DNA from: an uncultured Verrucomicrobiota bacterium
Lineage (GTDB): Bacteria > Verrucomicrobiota > Kiritimatiellia > SS1-B-03-39 > UBA6053
NCBI GenBank assembly: GCA_937127435.1
Contig: CAKZLZ010000170.1
Location: 1 to 39,306, forward strand
Direction: 5' to 3'
Length of the DNA: 39,306 nt
Shown: positions 17,096 through 25,643 of the stretch, piece after piece
Position numbering within the stretch: the first letter of the stretch is position 1
Layout: every line of letters begins with the position of its first letter
Position numbers and translations under genes: made by a program
Notes under the pieces: generated by a model
Database searches by the model: none
The model's input: only the letters and a program-made list of their open reading frames with translations
Told to the model about the DNA's origin: nothing

Positions 17096-18106
17096 ATGAG
17101 TAAAAAAATCAACCCCGCCAAATTGGGTGTTTTCGTATTGGTTGCCCTTGCCCTCGGCCTGGCCACACTTGCCGTCATTTCCTCCGGACGCCTGTTTAAA
17201 AAGACCATTCCTTTCGTGATGTATTTTGATGCGGACTGCACCGGATTGAAACCGGGAGCCCCCGTCCTTTACCGGGGAGTCGCAGTGGGACAAGTCACCA
17301 AAATCCAATTGGTTTTTGACAGTGACCGTCAGGATATGTTTGTCCCGGTCTGCATTGAAATCGACCCGAACCGTTTTGTGCTGCAGGGCAACTCGGAGCA
17401 CTACCCCATGATGGAAGATTTGATAAAAAAAGGTCTTAGAGCCCAACTGCAAACTCAAAGCTTTGTCACCGGTATGTTGCAGGTCACCCTGGTCACCATG
17501 CCGGATATCCCGGTTGATTTGAAGGGAGGCAATACCGGATTGCGGGAAATCCCCACCGCACCCGCCCTGACCCAAATGCTGACCAATGAGATTAAAGACA
17601 TGAATCTCTCGGAAATGCTAACGGACATGCAGGACACCCTGAAATCTGTAAAACAAATCACCGGAAGCGTACACGAGCAAAAGCTCCTGGAAAACCTTTC
17701 GGATGTTCTCGATAACCTCAACACCTTAAGCGAAGAGTTGGCCTTGGATTTACCCAAGGTCTCTGAAGATCTCACCAAAACCTCGGCCAGTGTCAGAGAA
17801 TTTATTGAAAGAGGCAGCAAGGTTCTGACCCATGCGGAATCTTTAATGGCCAACATCGATAAACAGGCCCCGGGCATATTACAGGGTGCCAAAGCAAACA
17901 CCGACAAACTGCAGGAGCTTCAAACCGCACTTACCCAAGCGGTAAAACAGGCGGAAGGCATGCTCGCAAACGATTCCCCCCTCCGCTTCCACATGGCCGC
18001 CGCCCTGGACCGCTACACCAAAGTGGCCACCAAACTCGAACTTCTCCTGGATACCATCGAGCGGAATCCTGAAGCCTTTATCACTGGAAAACCCGTACAA
18101 CCCTGA
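17096..18106 (+). CDS. mlaD: MCE-domain protein (MlaD-like) with long helical tail
   Basis: A 336-residue protein: N-terminal membrane anchor (KLGVFVLVALALGLATLAVIS, about 7-27), one MCE domain (about 38-150, with GAPVLYRGVAVGQVTKI), and then about 180 residues of predicted helix rich in Leu, Lys and Glu with heptad character. E. coli MlaD is far shorter (about 183 residues), so the tail is long enough to form a helical tube crossing part of the periplasm, as in PqiB or mycobacterial Mce proteins. It should form a hexameric ring on the permease and pass lipid outward. The next gene encodes a PqiC-like lipoprotein. Confidence 0.9.
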   Translation: MSKKINPAKLGVFVLVALALGLATLAVISSGRLFKKTIPFVMYFDADCTGLKPGAPVLYRGVAVGQVTKIQLVFDSDRQDMFVPVCIEIDPNRFVLQGNSEHYPMMEDLIKKGLRAQLQTQSFVTGMLQVTLVTMPDIPVDLKGGNTGLREIPTAPALTQMLTNEIKDMNLSEMLTDMQDTLKSVKQITGSVHEQKLLENLSDVLDNLNTLSEELALDLPKVSEDLTKTSASVREFIERGSKVLTHAESLMANIDKQAPGILQGAKANTDKLQELQTALTQAVKQAEGMLANDSPLRFHMAAALDRYTKVATKLELLLDTIERNPEAFITGKPVQP

Positions 18107-18110
18107 GCCT

Positions 18111-18701
18111 ATGAAAACTTTCCTCCTCCTGAGTCTCCCCCTGTTCTTTGCCGGTTGCATTTCCCCACACACCAGCCCCGAACCTAAATATTATCAACTC
18201 CGAAAATCTGAAATTTCAGAAAGGACTGAGAAGGATTTCTCCATTCCCTTTTTGGTGATCGGACCTGTGGACCTGAATCCATATCTCGATCATCCCCGCT
18301 TCGCCCTCCGCATCGGTCAGCATGAGATCCAGTATCAGGAATACCAACGCTGGGCCGAACCGTTGGAACTAAATATCTCATCTGTACTGGCTGCCAATCT
18401 GCGTCAATACTTTCAAACCACCGTCATCTCCCCGATCGCACCCAAACTCCTCTTGGGAAAAGAGCAGGGGCGGGTCATGATCCTGATCAATCGTATGGAT
18501 GTGGATAGTGAAGGAAATGCCGAACTTGAGGTACAATGGGCCATGCTGAATCGGGACGGCAAAGAAAATTCAATCATTCACGAATCACTATATAAAAGCA
18601 TTGCCCAAGATACCGGCATGTTGGCACGGGTAGAGGCATTAAATGACTGCATCACTGCTTTCAGCCTGGACCTCGCCAAAGGAATTGAGAACGAACTGTG
18701 A
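18111..18701 (+). CDS. PqiC-like transport auxiliary lipoprotein
   Basis: A 196-residue lipoprotein with lipobox FAGC (Cys at about 16). It then shows the ABC-type transport auxiliary component (DUF330/PqiC) pattern: PKYYQLR near the N-terminus, IGPVDLNPYLDHPRFALRIGQHEI, and YQRWAEPLELNISSVLAANL. Such lipoproteins are outer-membrane partners of MCE proteins. It follows the MCE gene by 4 nt and overlaps the Omp85-like gene by 4 nt (GTGA). Assignment by pattern and context. Confidence 0.82.
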   Translation: MKTFLLLSLPLFFAGCISPHTSPEPKYYQLRKSEISERTEKDFSIPFLVIGPVDLNPYLDHPRFALRIGQHEIQYQEYQRWAEPLELNISSVLAANLRQYFQTTVISPIAPKLLLGKEQGRVMILINRMDVDSEGNAELEVQWAMLNRDGKENSIIHESLYKSIAQDTGMLARVEALNDCITAFSLDLAKGIENEL

Positions 18702-19777
18702 ACAAATTCAAATGCCTGATTTGGGGGGCAACATCCCTGATGACAGCAATGCCCCTCTTCGCTCAAAACACGGAGAGGGAAACCGGGAAAGCAAACGAAG
18801 AGAGCAGCTTTGTGGTCGCTCCCGCTATTTCATCCAGCCCGGGCTTCGGCAACGGGTTGGGTGCTGTGGGACTCTATTTCTTTAAGCCCAATGCCGATGA
18901 TGAGGTCTCACCTCCTTCCACCATCACCGCAGTCGGCATGTATTCGGATACCGACAGCTACTTTGCCGGCGCTTTCGGAAAATTTCATCTGAAAGAAGAT
19001 CAATGGCGCTTGACCGTCGGGGTTCCTTCCGGACGTATCAACAGCAGCCTGGATGTGGGCGGCCCCCAAAACGCACGCTTTGAAAATAATTTTTATGCCG
19101 TCTTTCTTGAAGCCCAGCGGAAAATCAGCGGTCCCTGGTACAGCGGTTTCCGGGTCATGAGCATTGACCAAAGTTACACAGCCAAAAATGAAGCGGGCAA
19201 CCAATATTTTGCATTGTATGATATTCAGGATACCCGGAACGGGAAATTCGCGGGAGTGATTTCCTACGATTCCAGAGACGATCAACGCTATCCCGAATCA
19301 GGAACCTATGGAGAGGGCGTGCTGTCATACGCCCCGGATAATTGGAGTGATAGCGGCGAGTATTACGTAGCCGAAGCATCTGCGGCATCCTTCTTTCAAA
19401 TCATCAACGACCAAATCCTTGCCGTCCAACTCAAGGGGAAAACCGTACCCGATGAAGCCCCCTACTTCGAACGCCCCACTCTCGGTTCCCGCGGGGATCT
19501 GCGCGGATATACGCCGGGAGAATACGTGGGCGATCATTCACTCCTCCTCCAGTTAGAATACCGGATGCGCTTCACAAAAAGATTAGGGGCTGTGGTTTTC
19601 GGCGGAGGTGCCGGACTTTGGGACGACTCCTTTACCTCGGACGATCTCTACTGGAACTACGGAACCGGCATCCGGATCCGCATGCAGGAACAAAACCGGG
19701 TCAACTTTCGTATCGACTACGCCATAGGCGAAAACGACCAGGATGGTTGGTACGTCAGCGTTTCTGAAGCATTTTAA
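18698..19777 (+). CDS. Omp85-superfamily barrel without POTRA domains
   Basis: A 359-residue protein starting with GTG at 18698, coupled to the lipoprotein gene by a GTGA overlap. It has a signal peptide (hydrophobic stretch to MPLFAQ, about residue 23), then directly a beta-barrel with the surface-antigen (BamA/TamA C-terminal) pattern: VVAPAISSSPGFGNGLGAVG, YDSRDDQRYPESGTYGEG, the RGD-LRGYTPGEY loop motif at about 267-277, and a C-terminal aromatic (EAF). No POTRA domain lies before the barrel. Its place at the end of an MCE operon suggests an outer-membrane exit or entry for lipid, which is inference; a patatin-type or assembly role is not supported. Barrel assignment is good. Confidence 0.8.
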   Translation: MNKFKCLIWGATSLMTAMPLFAQNTERETGKANEESSFVVAPAISSSPGFGNGLGAVGLYFFKPNADDEVSPPSTITAVGMYSDTDSYFAGAFGKFHLKEDQWRLTVGVPSGRINSSLDVGGPQNARFENNFYAVFLEAQRKISGPWYSGFRVMSIDQSYTAKNEAGNQYFALYDIQDTRNGKFAGVISYDSRDDQRYPESGTYGEGVLSYAPDNWSDSGEYYVAEASAASFFQIINDQILAVQLKGKTVPDEAPYFERPTLGSRGDLRGYTPGEYVGDHSLLLQLEYRMRFTKRLGAVVFGGGAGLWDDSFTSDDLYWNYGTGIRIRMQEQNRVNFRIDYAIGENDQDGWYVSVSEAF

Positions 19778-19853
19778 CATAAACATAAACGATCCAAACC
19801 CACCCTTCGGGATAATAAATCCTAAAAAATTCAAAAACAAAAACAGGCAAACT

Positions 19854-20342
19854 ATGAAACACATTCCAAACCTGAAAATGATCACCTGCCTCGCAATCCT
19901 GTTGGGACTTGCCGGATGCGCCACCCCGCCGCCTGCACCTTTGCCCAAGCTGGTCAAACATGCGGTGTGGGAAACCAACGACAAGGAAACCGTCTATGAT
20001 GCCTGCCTGAAAGGTCTCCATCTCAACGGCTTCATGATCCTGGTCGCAGAGCGGGAAAGCGGATTGCTGGCCACGGAATGGAAAGACATTTCAACCGCAT
20101 CCATCGACGCAAAATTCCGAATGAACCTGTTGATCTTCAATGAAGCACCGGGACACACCAGTTTATCCATCCGTTACGACATCAGCTGGACCGGGAAAGA
20201 AGGGCATAAAGTCAAAAGCGCCGACGCCGAACAAACCGTCGCCAAAGCGGTTACCGGGACCATGGAAAGCCTGTTTCTGGAATTCGACCGCCTGCTCGGA
20301 AAAGCATCGAACAAAGGCTACGCTTCTTTTACCTGGAAGTAA
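19854..20342 (+). CDS. Small lipoprotein, unknown function
   Basis: A 162-residue lipoprotein with lipobox LAGC (Cys about 22) and a Pro-rich linker (ATPPPAPLPK). The mature part has a mixed alpha/beta form (VYDACLKGLHLNGFMI, RESGLLATEW, TSLSIRYDISWTG) reminiscent of small periplasmic lipoproteins with an NlpC- or BamC-like fold, but no family is recognised. The start at 19854 begins the signal peptide; the frame is open upstream. It follows the Omp85-like gene by 76 nt on the same strand and is probably the last gene of the MCE operon. Confidence 0.7.
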   Translation: MKHIPNLKMITCLAILLGLAGCATPPPAPLPKLVKHAVWETNDKETVYDACLKGLHLNGFMILVAERESGLLATEWKDISTASIDAKFRMNLLIFNEAPGHTSLSIRYDISWTGKEGHKVKSADAEQTVAKAVTGTMESLFLEFDRLLGKASNKGYASFTWK

Positions 20343-20361
20343 TAGAGGACGCTAAAGAACC

Positions 20362-20454
20362 GAACATTGAACATTCAACATCGAACGTCCAACGTCCAAC
20401 GTCGAAGGGTTCGTTCGATGTTCAATGTTGGAAGTTCGATGTTCAACGTTCGTT
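20362..20454. repeat. Heptanucleotide repeats in two inverted arms
   Basis: From 20362 six 7-nt units follow the pattern S-AAC-R-T-Y (GAACATT twice, CAACATC, GAACGTC, CAACGTC twice), then after a short turn from 20413 five to six units of the reverse-complement pattern (GTTCGAT, GTTCAAT, GTTGGAA, GTTCGAT, GTTCAAC, GTTCG). The two arms can fold into a long imperfect stem at this convergent gene junction. The stop codon and last two codons of the HAD gene (20443-20451) lie inside the right arm. The layout resembles the heptameric STRR repeats known from cyanobacteria. Confidence 0.85.
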
Positions 20455-21093
20455 TTCTAAAAGTGTTAACGCCTCCATCCGACTGCTCACCACCGGATGC
20501 CCCAAGGCCCGCAACTTCGCTTCCGGATGATTTCCACCGGGAATGATGATGCATTGCATTCCCAGCTCTTCCGCCACTTCCGCATCATGTACGGTATCAC
20601 CGATTAAGACGGTTCGGGCAGGATCCACGCCCAGCTTTTCCAGAGCCAGTTTCCCCTGGGGGGCCTTGTCCGCCGGGTAAATATGGTGGTGACCGTGCAA
20701 ATCATGGAAATAATCATTTAACCGGTGTTCATCCACCAATCGAACCAGAGTATCGTGTTTGTAGGCAGATAAAATACTTTGCCCGACCCCCAACTTTTCT
20801 ACCCGGTCCAGCGCCGGCAACACATCTTCAAACAGACAGGCCTCCCCTCTGCGGACTTCATAGGTATCGATAAATTCCAACCCCAGTTTTTCAAAACTTT
20901 CCTTTTCAAAATCGAATCCGATCCGCTGATAATAATCCACAATCGGAAAGTCAAAAATTTCGGCGTAGCGCTCCATACTCATTTCCGGCATGTCCCGAAC
21001 CCGCAAGATTCCGTTCATGACATCACAGCAGAGCCAGGCGTCATTCAACAACGTCCCGTTCCAGTCCCAAAAGATATGATCGATATTTTTCAT
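20443..21093 (-). CDS. HAD-superfamily hydrolase (phosphoglycolate phosphatase-like)
   Basis: A 216-residue cytoplasmic protein. Motif I is DWNGTLL (about 9-15), the D-x-N form seen in some phosphoglycolate-phosphatase-like families. An alpha-helical cap follows, then motif II SAYK (about 103-106), motif III Lys in KAPQGKLALEKLG, and motif IV IGDTVHDAEVAEELG. The start at 21093 is preferred because GGGA lies at the right distance upstream; an ATG six codons earlier is possible. The substrate is unknown. The last codons and stop are supplied by the heptanucleotide repeat. It is convergent with the MCE operon. Confidence 0.85.
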   Translation of the reverse strand: MKNIDHIFWDWNGTLLNDAWLCCDVMNGILRVRDMPEMSMERYAEIFDFPIVDYYQRIGFDFEKESFEKLGLEFIDTYEVRRGEACLFEDVLPALDRVEKLGVGQSILSAYKHDTLVRLVDEHRLNDYFHDLHGHHHIYPADKAPQGKLALEKLGVDPARTVLIGDTVHDAEVAEELGMQCIIIPGGNHPEAKLRALGHPVVSSRMEALTLLENER

Positions 21094-21199
21094 GTCATTC
21101 CCAGCTATCAAAGTCCCTGCGGATTTACGACCGCAAAACCCGAAACACCCGGATCATTTTGAATGAATGAAAGATAATTTTCATCTTCGTTTCCAAAAT

Positions 21200-23368
21200 T
21201 TAGAAACGTAATCCGCCAGACAACACTACATTAAAACCGGAAGCATCCGCCCCCGATCCTAACTGGCGATAGGTTTTGTCAGCCAAGTTTTCCAAGGTCA
21301 TGGTCAACCAACGGTTTCCGTCGTCATTGATCCAGCCGCCCGCGAGATCCACCACCGCGTATCCCGGTACCGTCCCGTCATCGTTGCCGGGAACCGTCAA
21401 ACGCACATCTCCTGAATCGCCCGAAGCCAGATCGTCTTCATCATACGCATCGTGAAAGCGGGTCTGCACTTTGGTCCACCAGTTGCGGTCAATTTCATAA
21501 CGCAATCCTACGATCCCGTAGAAGCGGTTGGCACGGCTAATCGGATCTTTGGAAATGCTTCCATCCGACTGGGGGATTTCCGCTTCACTGTCCACCAGAC
21601 TGACACTTCCAACCAAGGCCAAGCGGCTTTCGTGCTGATCCAATACTGGTAGTCCGTAGTCCCACAGAACTTCGAATCCCTGTAGATAAGCACTCTCACC
21701 ATTTTGCGAAGAGCCCGCCCCGCCACCTGCCGGATATACCGTCTGAATCACATCATCAATTTGCGTGTAAAACACACTGAACGCCAATTCATCGCGATCT
21801 TTGGCATAGCGCCATCCTCCTTCAACCGTATAACTGACTTCGGGTTCCAGCTCCGGATTGCCGAAAGAAGTTGTACCACTGGACGCACGGTCGGTGGCAC
21901 CGTCAAGGTCGTTGAGATTCGGGGCGCGGAAGGCTTTGGACAGACCGACGAAAGTCATCATGTCTTCCCGAAACTGGTAGGCCGCCCGGATGCCACCTGT
22001 AATGTCATCCGTATTGCTGTCGGCAGTATCGAAATTCCAATCCACATAGGTGTAGCGGAGACCCGTCAACAGACTCCATTGTTCGCTGAGTTGCCACAAA
22101 TCCTGGGCATAAACCGCATAGGTATTGTATTCCGCCCCATCTGTGATGGTGGTGTTATTGTCCCAGTCTCCGGCATTATAGGCCGTGGCTCCGGCGGCAT
22201 CGGTCCCGCTCAAATTGCGGAATTCACGATATTCATTGCTGGTGCGCTCAAACAAAATAAATGCACCGTAGGTGAGCTGATGATTGTCGAGTTGACTCAT
22301 CGCCTGCGATTCAATTCCGGTACTGTCAATACGGTCATCATATTCCCGGCGACGATAGATACTCCCCCCTCCGGTCAGATCTTCCCGGCGTTGAGATTCA
22401 TCCTGTTGATGCCACCAGGCAGTCGTGGTCAATTGATCAAAAAATGCGTCATCAGGTGTCCAAATATCGCGCAAATGCACGTAGGTAAAGGTTTCCGGAT
22501 CGTAGTAGCGGCTGATCCGGGTGTCATTGCCACTGTTTTCGTAATAACCATCCGGACGGCGGGCATCATCCTGATAGGTTTGACCAAAGGCCATTTCCAC
22601 CGTGTGGTTCTCAAAGCCATCATAGGCCGTACGACCTGCAAAAGCCCGTTGTTCATATGCGGTGTTGGGTATTCCGTCGTACGCCGCTTTATTTTCGCCG
22701 AAGACATGATCTTCCGAATTCTTTCCCCCCGTACGGTCATGGAAATCATATACGCTCGCCTCAATAGAATATCGCCAGTTTCCGGATGTCCCGTCCACAC
22801 CGACGGCAGACTGAACCCCGTTCGCACTGTCCATCCGGGTGCTAACCCAGGGCGAGCCCCCCTCAGCTACCCCGCGCCCGGCGGTGGCCAACCTGAAATC
22901 AAGCGCTCCGGTTAAGCCGTCGGATCCATTGATCACACTGGAAGACCCTAAAATGACGTCAATGCTCTCGATGCTCATATCCGGAACAAGAGCTGCGTAC
23001 TGATTCGGACCGCCACGCATGGTGGCATGGCTCAGCCGAACCCCATCCAACAACAGAAGATTTTGTTTTCCGGTGAGACCACGAATGTACGGTGTGGTCT
23101 GAGCCGGGGAAGTATGTTGCATAAAAACCCCGGGACCATAATCAATCCGGTCAAGCGCAGTGCGGCCCACCCCGTTGTTCAGCTCTTCCCGGTCGTGACG
23201 ATAAAAAGCGTAGGGTTGCTCGAAGGGCTCCACATCCAAACCGGTGGCAGGTTTTACCGTCATGGGAGGTAAAGTAGAAGTTTCCAAGCCCTCTTCCGCG
23301 CCGAACATCAATGTACTAAATAAAGTCACTCCCATCCACAATACATCTCGTTTTAAATTCCGATACAT
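21200..23368 (-). CDS. TonB-dependent outer-membrane receptor
   Basis: A 722-residue protein starting at 23368 (GGAGAAACC before ATG), with a signal peptide (hydrophobic to about residue 23). The plug domain (about 40-150) shows IDYGPGVFMQHTSPAQTTPYIRGLTGKQ-type sequence with the DGVRLSHATMRGGPNQYAAL stretch, as in hemoglobin/heme and related receptors. The 22-strand barrel ends in GGLRF. Ligand unknown; heme or another metal chelate is suggested by the plug. A hairpin CGTTTC/GAAACG (21188-21208) overlaps the stop codon. A 237-nt leader without a coding gene precedes it. It belongs to no obvious operon. Confidence 0.9.
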   Translation of the reverse strand: MYRNLKRDVLWMGVTLFSTLMFGAEEGLETSTLPPMTVKPATGLDVEPFEQPYAFYRHDREELNNGVGRTALDRIDYGPGVFMQHTSPAQTTPYIRGLTGKQNLLLLDGVRLSHATMRGGPNQYAALVPDMSIESIDVILGSSSVINGSDGLTGALDFRLATAGRGVAEGGSPWVSTRMDSANGVQSAVGVDGTSGNWRYSIEASVYDFHDRTGGKNSEDHVFGENKAAYDGIPNTAYEQRAFAGRTAYDGFENHTVEMAFGQTYQDDARRPDGYYENSGNDTRISRYYDPETFTYVHLRDIWTPDDAFFDQLTTTAWWHQQDESQRREDLTGGGSIYRRREYDDRIDSTGIESQAMSQLDNHQLTYGAFILFERTSNEYREFRNLSGTDAAGATAYNAGDWDNNTTITDGAEYNTYAVYAQDLWQLSEQWSLLTGLRYTYVDWNFDTADSNTDDITGGIRAAYQFREDMMTFVGLSKAFRAPNLNDLDGATDRASSGTTSFGNPELEPEVSYTVEGGWRYAKDRDELAFSVFYTQIDDVIQTVYPAGGGAGSSQNGESAYLQGFEVLWDYGLPVLDQHESRLALVGSVSLVDSEAEIPQSDGSISKDPISRANRFYGIVGLRYEIDRNWWTKVQTRFHDAYDEDDLASGDSGDVRLTVPGNDDGTVPGYAVVDLAGGWINDDGNRWLTMTLENLADKTYRQLGSGADASGFNVVLSGGLRF

Positions 23369-23605
23369 GGTTTCTCCATAGTTTGATATTTTCAAATAAA
23401 GCAAAGCAGGAATTCGTCATTCCCGCAGCTTCACCCAAGGGTTTCGTAAAAATCACCCTGCGCGTTCCACTCTTCGGACCCACACAGGGGGAATGTTTCA
23501 TAATTGGTTTACGGCGCAAATGAGAGATGGGTTCAGTGGAACCCTGAAAATTTTTCATATCATTCCCTGCTACCCGTGCGGGGAATCTTTTGCTACAGCT
23601 AGAAC
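23369..23605 (-). promoter_or_regulatory. Structured leader upstream of the TonB receptor
   Basis: This divergent gap must hold the promoters of the receptor and of the PrsW gene. On the minus strand it contains GGGTTC-CACT-GAACCC (about 23530-23545), an ATTCCC/GGGAAT pair near 23568-23585, and a run of further GGG/CCC-paired pieces. The piece AGCNGGGAATGAYATGAAAA at about 23552-23573 recurs at the start of the HAD gene near 21093. No known riboswitch could be matched; part of it resembles a cobalamin element only loosely. Confidence 0.3.
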
Positions 23606-25066
23606 ATGCGCTCCCTGACCCGTACCCTACAGGATATTTCCTATTCCAAAATCGCCCTCATCAAAAGCTACGGAATCCTTCTGCTGCTGGGAATGGCCAG
23701 CGCCGGAATTGTCAGTACCTTTTTAAGCATGCTTCCCCGCCCCGTTCCTTCAGAGCCGGATACCTTTGAAAACATTTTTTTTCGTTTTTACGAACTGAGA
23801 ACCCCCGGCCAGGACCCCGAATTCCTCCCCACCGAAACCGGATATTTCCAGGGAAACGAAGAGGAGTGGATGCCCCGGCTTCTCGAAGAAGTAAATCATG
23901 AATCCCCTCCGACCGGCGCCCGTTTTGCCTTGGGCCTTTGGTTAATGGATGACGGAAAACCTTCAGAGGCCATCAACCTTTTCCACCAGGAAAACCTCGA
24001 CTCTCCCCACGCGCTCATCCGTCAAAGCGAACTGGAAGCCACCCTCCGGGCACGCGATGTGAATCACCTGTATTCCTTACGGGAAAACCCGGCCTATGAC
24101 GGAGAACTTCGAGGAGTACACTTCTTTCATATGGGCGTTCTCACGCAGGATTGGGGTATGATCTTTCGCTGGTTCTGGTTAGCTCAATATGAAAATATTT
24201 TTGCCGGCACCCTGTTTATGGTCCTGGTTGCAGGCGCTATCTGGACCGCCCTGATTCTCAGCCTGTTTCCCCGCCCTCTTCTCAGGGCCTATATTTTCCT
24301 GGTCCCCTTGGCCCTCGCACTCGGATGGATCTCCACCTGGCCCACCATTTGGTCAAGTATTTGGATGGAAAACCGCTTTAACATTGAAGAGGGGCATAAT
24401 TTTTTCTCCGCGCTTTTATATTATCTGGTCTCGGTCGGCTTTCGCGAGGAAATCTGCAAGCTCTTATTGTTCACCCCCCTTCTCTTCCGGGTAAGTAAAA
24501 ACGGACGGGACCTGGAAGCGCTGCTCTTCGGGGCGATGGTCGGACTGGGTTTCGCAATTGAAGAAAACATCAATTATTTTACCAACTATCAAGGGACTGG
24601 CGTCGCGGTCAGTCGATTTGTCAGTGCGAATCTATTGCATCTCTCTCTCACCGGCGTTACCTCGCTGGCATTGACCCGGGCGGTTCGGGATCCCAACCGC
24701 TGGCTGGCGGATGCCGTGACCACCCTGGCCATGTGTATCGGTATTCATGGACTCTACAATACCCTCCTCTCGCAACCCGTGCCCGGACTTGGAGAGATCT
24801 CCTTTTTTTCCGGAACGCTGCTGGCAGCCTGCAGTTTCCTGTTCTTTCGTGAAACAGGAAGCTTGTCTTCCATACACGGATTAAGAATCTCCCGTACCGC
24901 GCTGTTCTGCTGGGGCTTTTGCCTGCTGTTTAATTTAGAACTTATGAGTGCAAGTGTGCTGCTGCCCTTCGACAATGCGCTCTTTCTCACCGGAAACGCG
25001 GCCCTCTCCGCCACCCTGACAGCCTACATCTTCCTCCACCAAATCAACGAACCGCTCTCCCCCTAA
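23606..25066 (+). CDS. prsW: PrsW-type intramembrane metalloprotease
   Basis: A 486-residue polytopic membrane protein. The PrsW signatures are all present: REEICKLL with the catalytic-type Glu pair at 281-282, GLGFAIEEN (312-321), NLLHLSL with H345, and GIHGLYNT with H381. About eight to nine membrane segments are visible, from 20-43 and then from about 199 on. Between the first helix and the core lies a roughly 150-residue soluble domain (45-195) with TPR/Sel1-like features (ARFALGLWLMDDGKPSEAINLF). PrsW of Bacillus is about 218 residues and cleaves an anti-sigma factor; here substrate and role are unknown, and the soluble domain is an addition. No Shine-Dalgarno is obvious. It converges on the small barrel gene. 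Confidence 0.88.
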   Translation: MRSLTRTLQDISYSKIALIKSYGILLLLGMASAGIVSTFLSMLPRPVPSEPDTFENIFFRFYELRTPGQDPEFLPTETGYFQGNEEEWMPRLLEEVNHESPPTGARFALGLWLMDDGKPSEAINLFHQENLDSPHALIRQSELEATLRARDVNHLYSLRENPAYDGELRGVHFFHMGVLTQDWGMIFRWFWLAQYENIFAGTLFMVLVAGAIWTALILSLFPRPLLRAYIFLVPLALALGWISTWPTIWSSIWMENRFNIEEGHNFFSALLYYLVSVGFREEICKLLLFTPLLFRVSKNGRDLEALLFGAMVGLGFAIEENINYFTNYQGTGVAVSRFVSANLLHLSLTGVTSLALTRAVRDPNRWLADAVTTLAMCIGIHGLYNTLLSQPVPGLGEISFFSGTLLAACSFLFFRETGSLSSIHGLRISRTALFCWGFCLLFNLELMSASVLLPFDNALFLTGNAALSATLTAYIFLHQINEPLSP

Positions 25067-25072
25067 AAGGGC

Positions 25073-25573
25073 TTAGAATTTGGCGCGCAAACTCACGCCA
25101 TAATCGATTTCACTAAAGCTGATGTCCAGGAAGTCGCCCATATCTGATACGGGAAAATAGCCATGAATTCCCAGTTGGAAAGTCCCGCCGACCGGAATGC
25201 TGAGCCCCAATTGAAACTGGTAATAAATATCGCTCCAGTCCGTTCCGGTTTCATCATCGATGTAATCCATCATTACCGAAAAGCCACTTTCCCAAACCCC
25301 TTCGGCACCCAACAAAGTAATTTCCGGTGTGATCACCGAGTCGGCTTCCCCCGGTCCACTCAGACCGGTCGCATAACTGGCACCAATCCGCCATCCGCCA
25401 ATCCCATCAAACATATCCAGATAGGCGCCATAAGAAATGTCATCTTCCCCATAAGGACGGTCGGTGAAAGAATCCTCACGCAGCACATATTGCCGGCCGG
25501 TCAGCGTAATCCCTTTTTGTTGAGCAAACAAGGGGGCGGAAAGAAAGAGACAAAGCACAAATAGTTTTTTCAT
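25073..25573 (-). CDS. Small outer-membrane beta-barrel protein, unknown
   Basis: A 166-residue exported protein. The start at 25573 is chosen for its ribosome site (AAGGATAT) and signal peptide (MKKLFVLCLFLSAPLFAQQ). The mature part is all amphipathic beta strands with alternating aromatic and Gly residues (GGWRIGASYATGL, DIYYQFQLGLSIPV, IDYGVSLRAKF), ending in a C-terminal Phe as outer-membrane barrels do. With about eight strands it could be an OmpA/OmpW-like small barrel. No family is recognised. Its stop is 6 nt from that of the convergent PrsW gene. Confidence 0.75.
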   Translation of the reverse strand: MKKLFVLCLFLSAPLFAQQKGITLTGRQYVLREDSFTDRPYGEDDISYGAYLDMFDGIGGWRIGASYATGLSGPGEADSVITPEITLLGAEGVWESGFSVMMDYIDDETGTDWSDIYYQFQLGLSIPVGGTFQLGIHGYFPVSDMGDFLDISFSEIDYGVSLRAKF

Positions 25574-25643
25574 TATATCCTTAAGGGTTGCGGGCAATTT
25601 GCCCGTTTTAAACAGAATAGCAAGCTGGAAGCTCCGCCTTGGG

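Noticed and set aside
20362..20454. CRISPR array
   Set aside because: Units are 7 nt, contiguous, with no spacers, and no cas genes are near.
20443..21093. Inactive HAD enzyme because motif I is DWNGT instead of DxDGT
   Set aside because: The D-x-N form with conserved motifs II to IV is common in phosphoglycolate-phosphatase-like families, so loss of activity is not implied.
21704..22915. Long open frame (403 codons) on the plus strand opposite the TonB receptor
   Set aside because: It is the complement of a clear receptor gene and has no domain or signal peptide. Similar antisense frames at 11612-12730, 30745-31554 and 2930-3811 were rejected for the same reason.
23316..23558. Small minus-strand gene of 80 codons before the TonB receptor
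   Set aside because: It runs through the leader hairpins and overlaps the receptor start out of frame; the composition is not protein-like.
23369..23605. Cobalamin riboswitch upstream of the TonB receptor
   Set aside because: Pieces such as GGGAA and CCACTG occur, but the conserved core near the 3' end is not recognisable, and the receptor plug looks more heme-like than BtuB-like.
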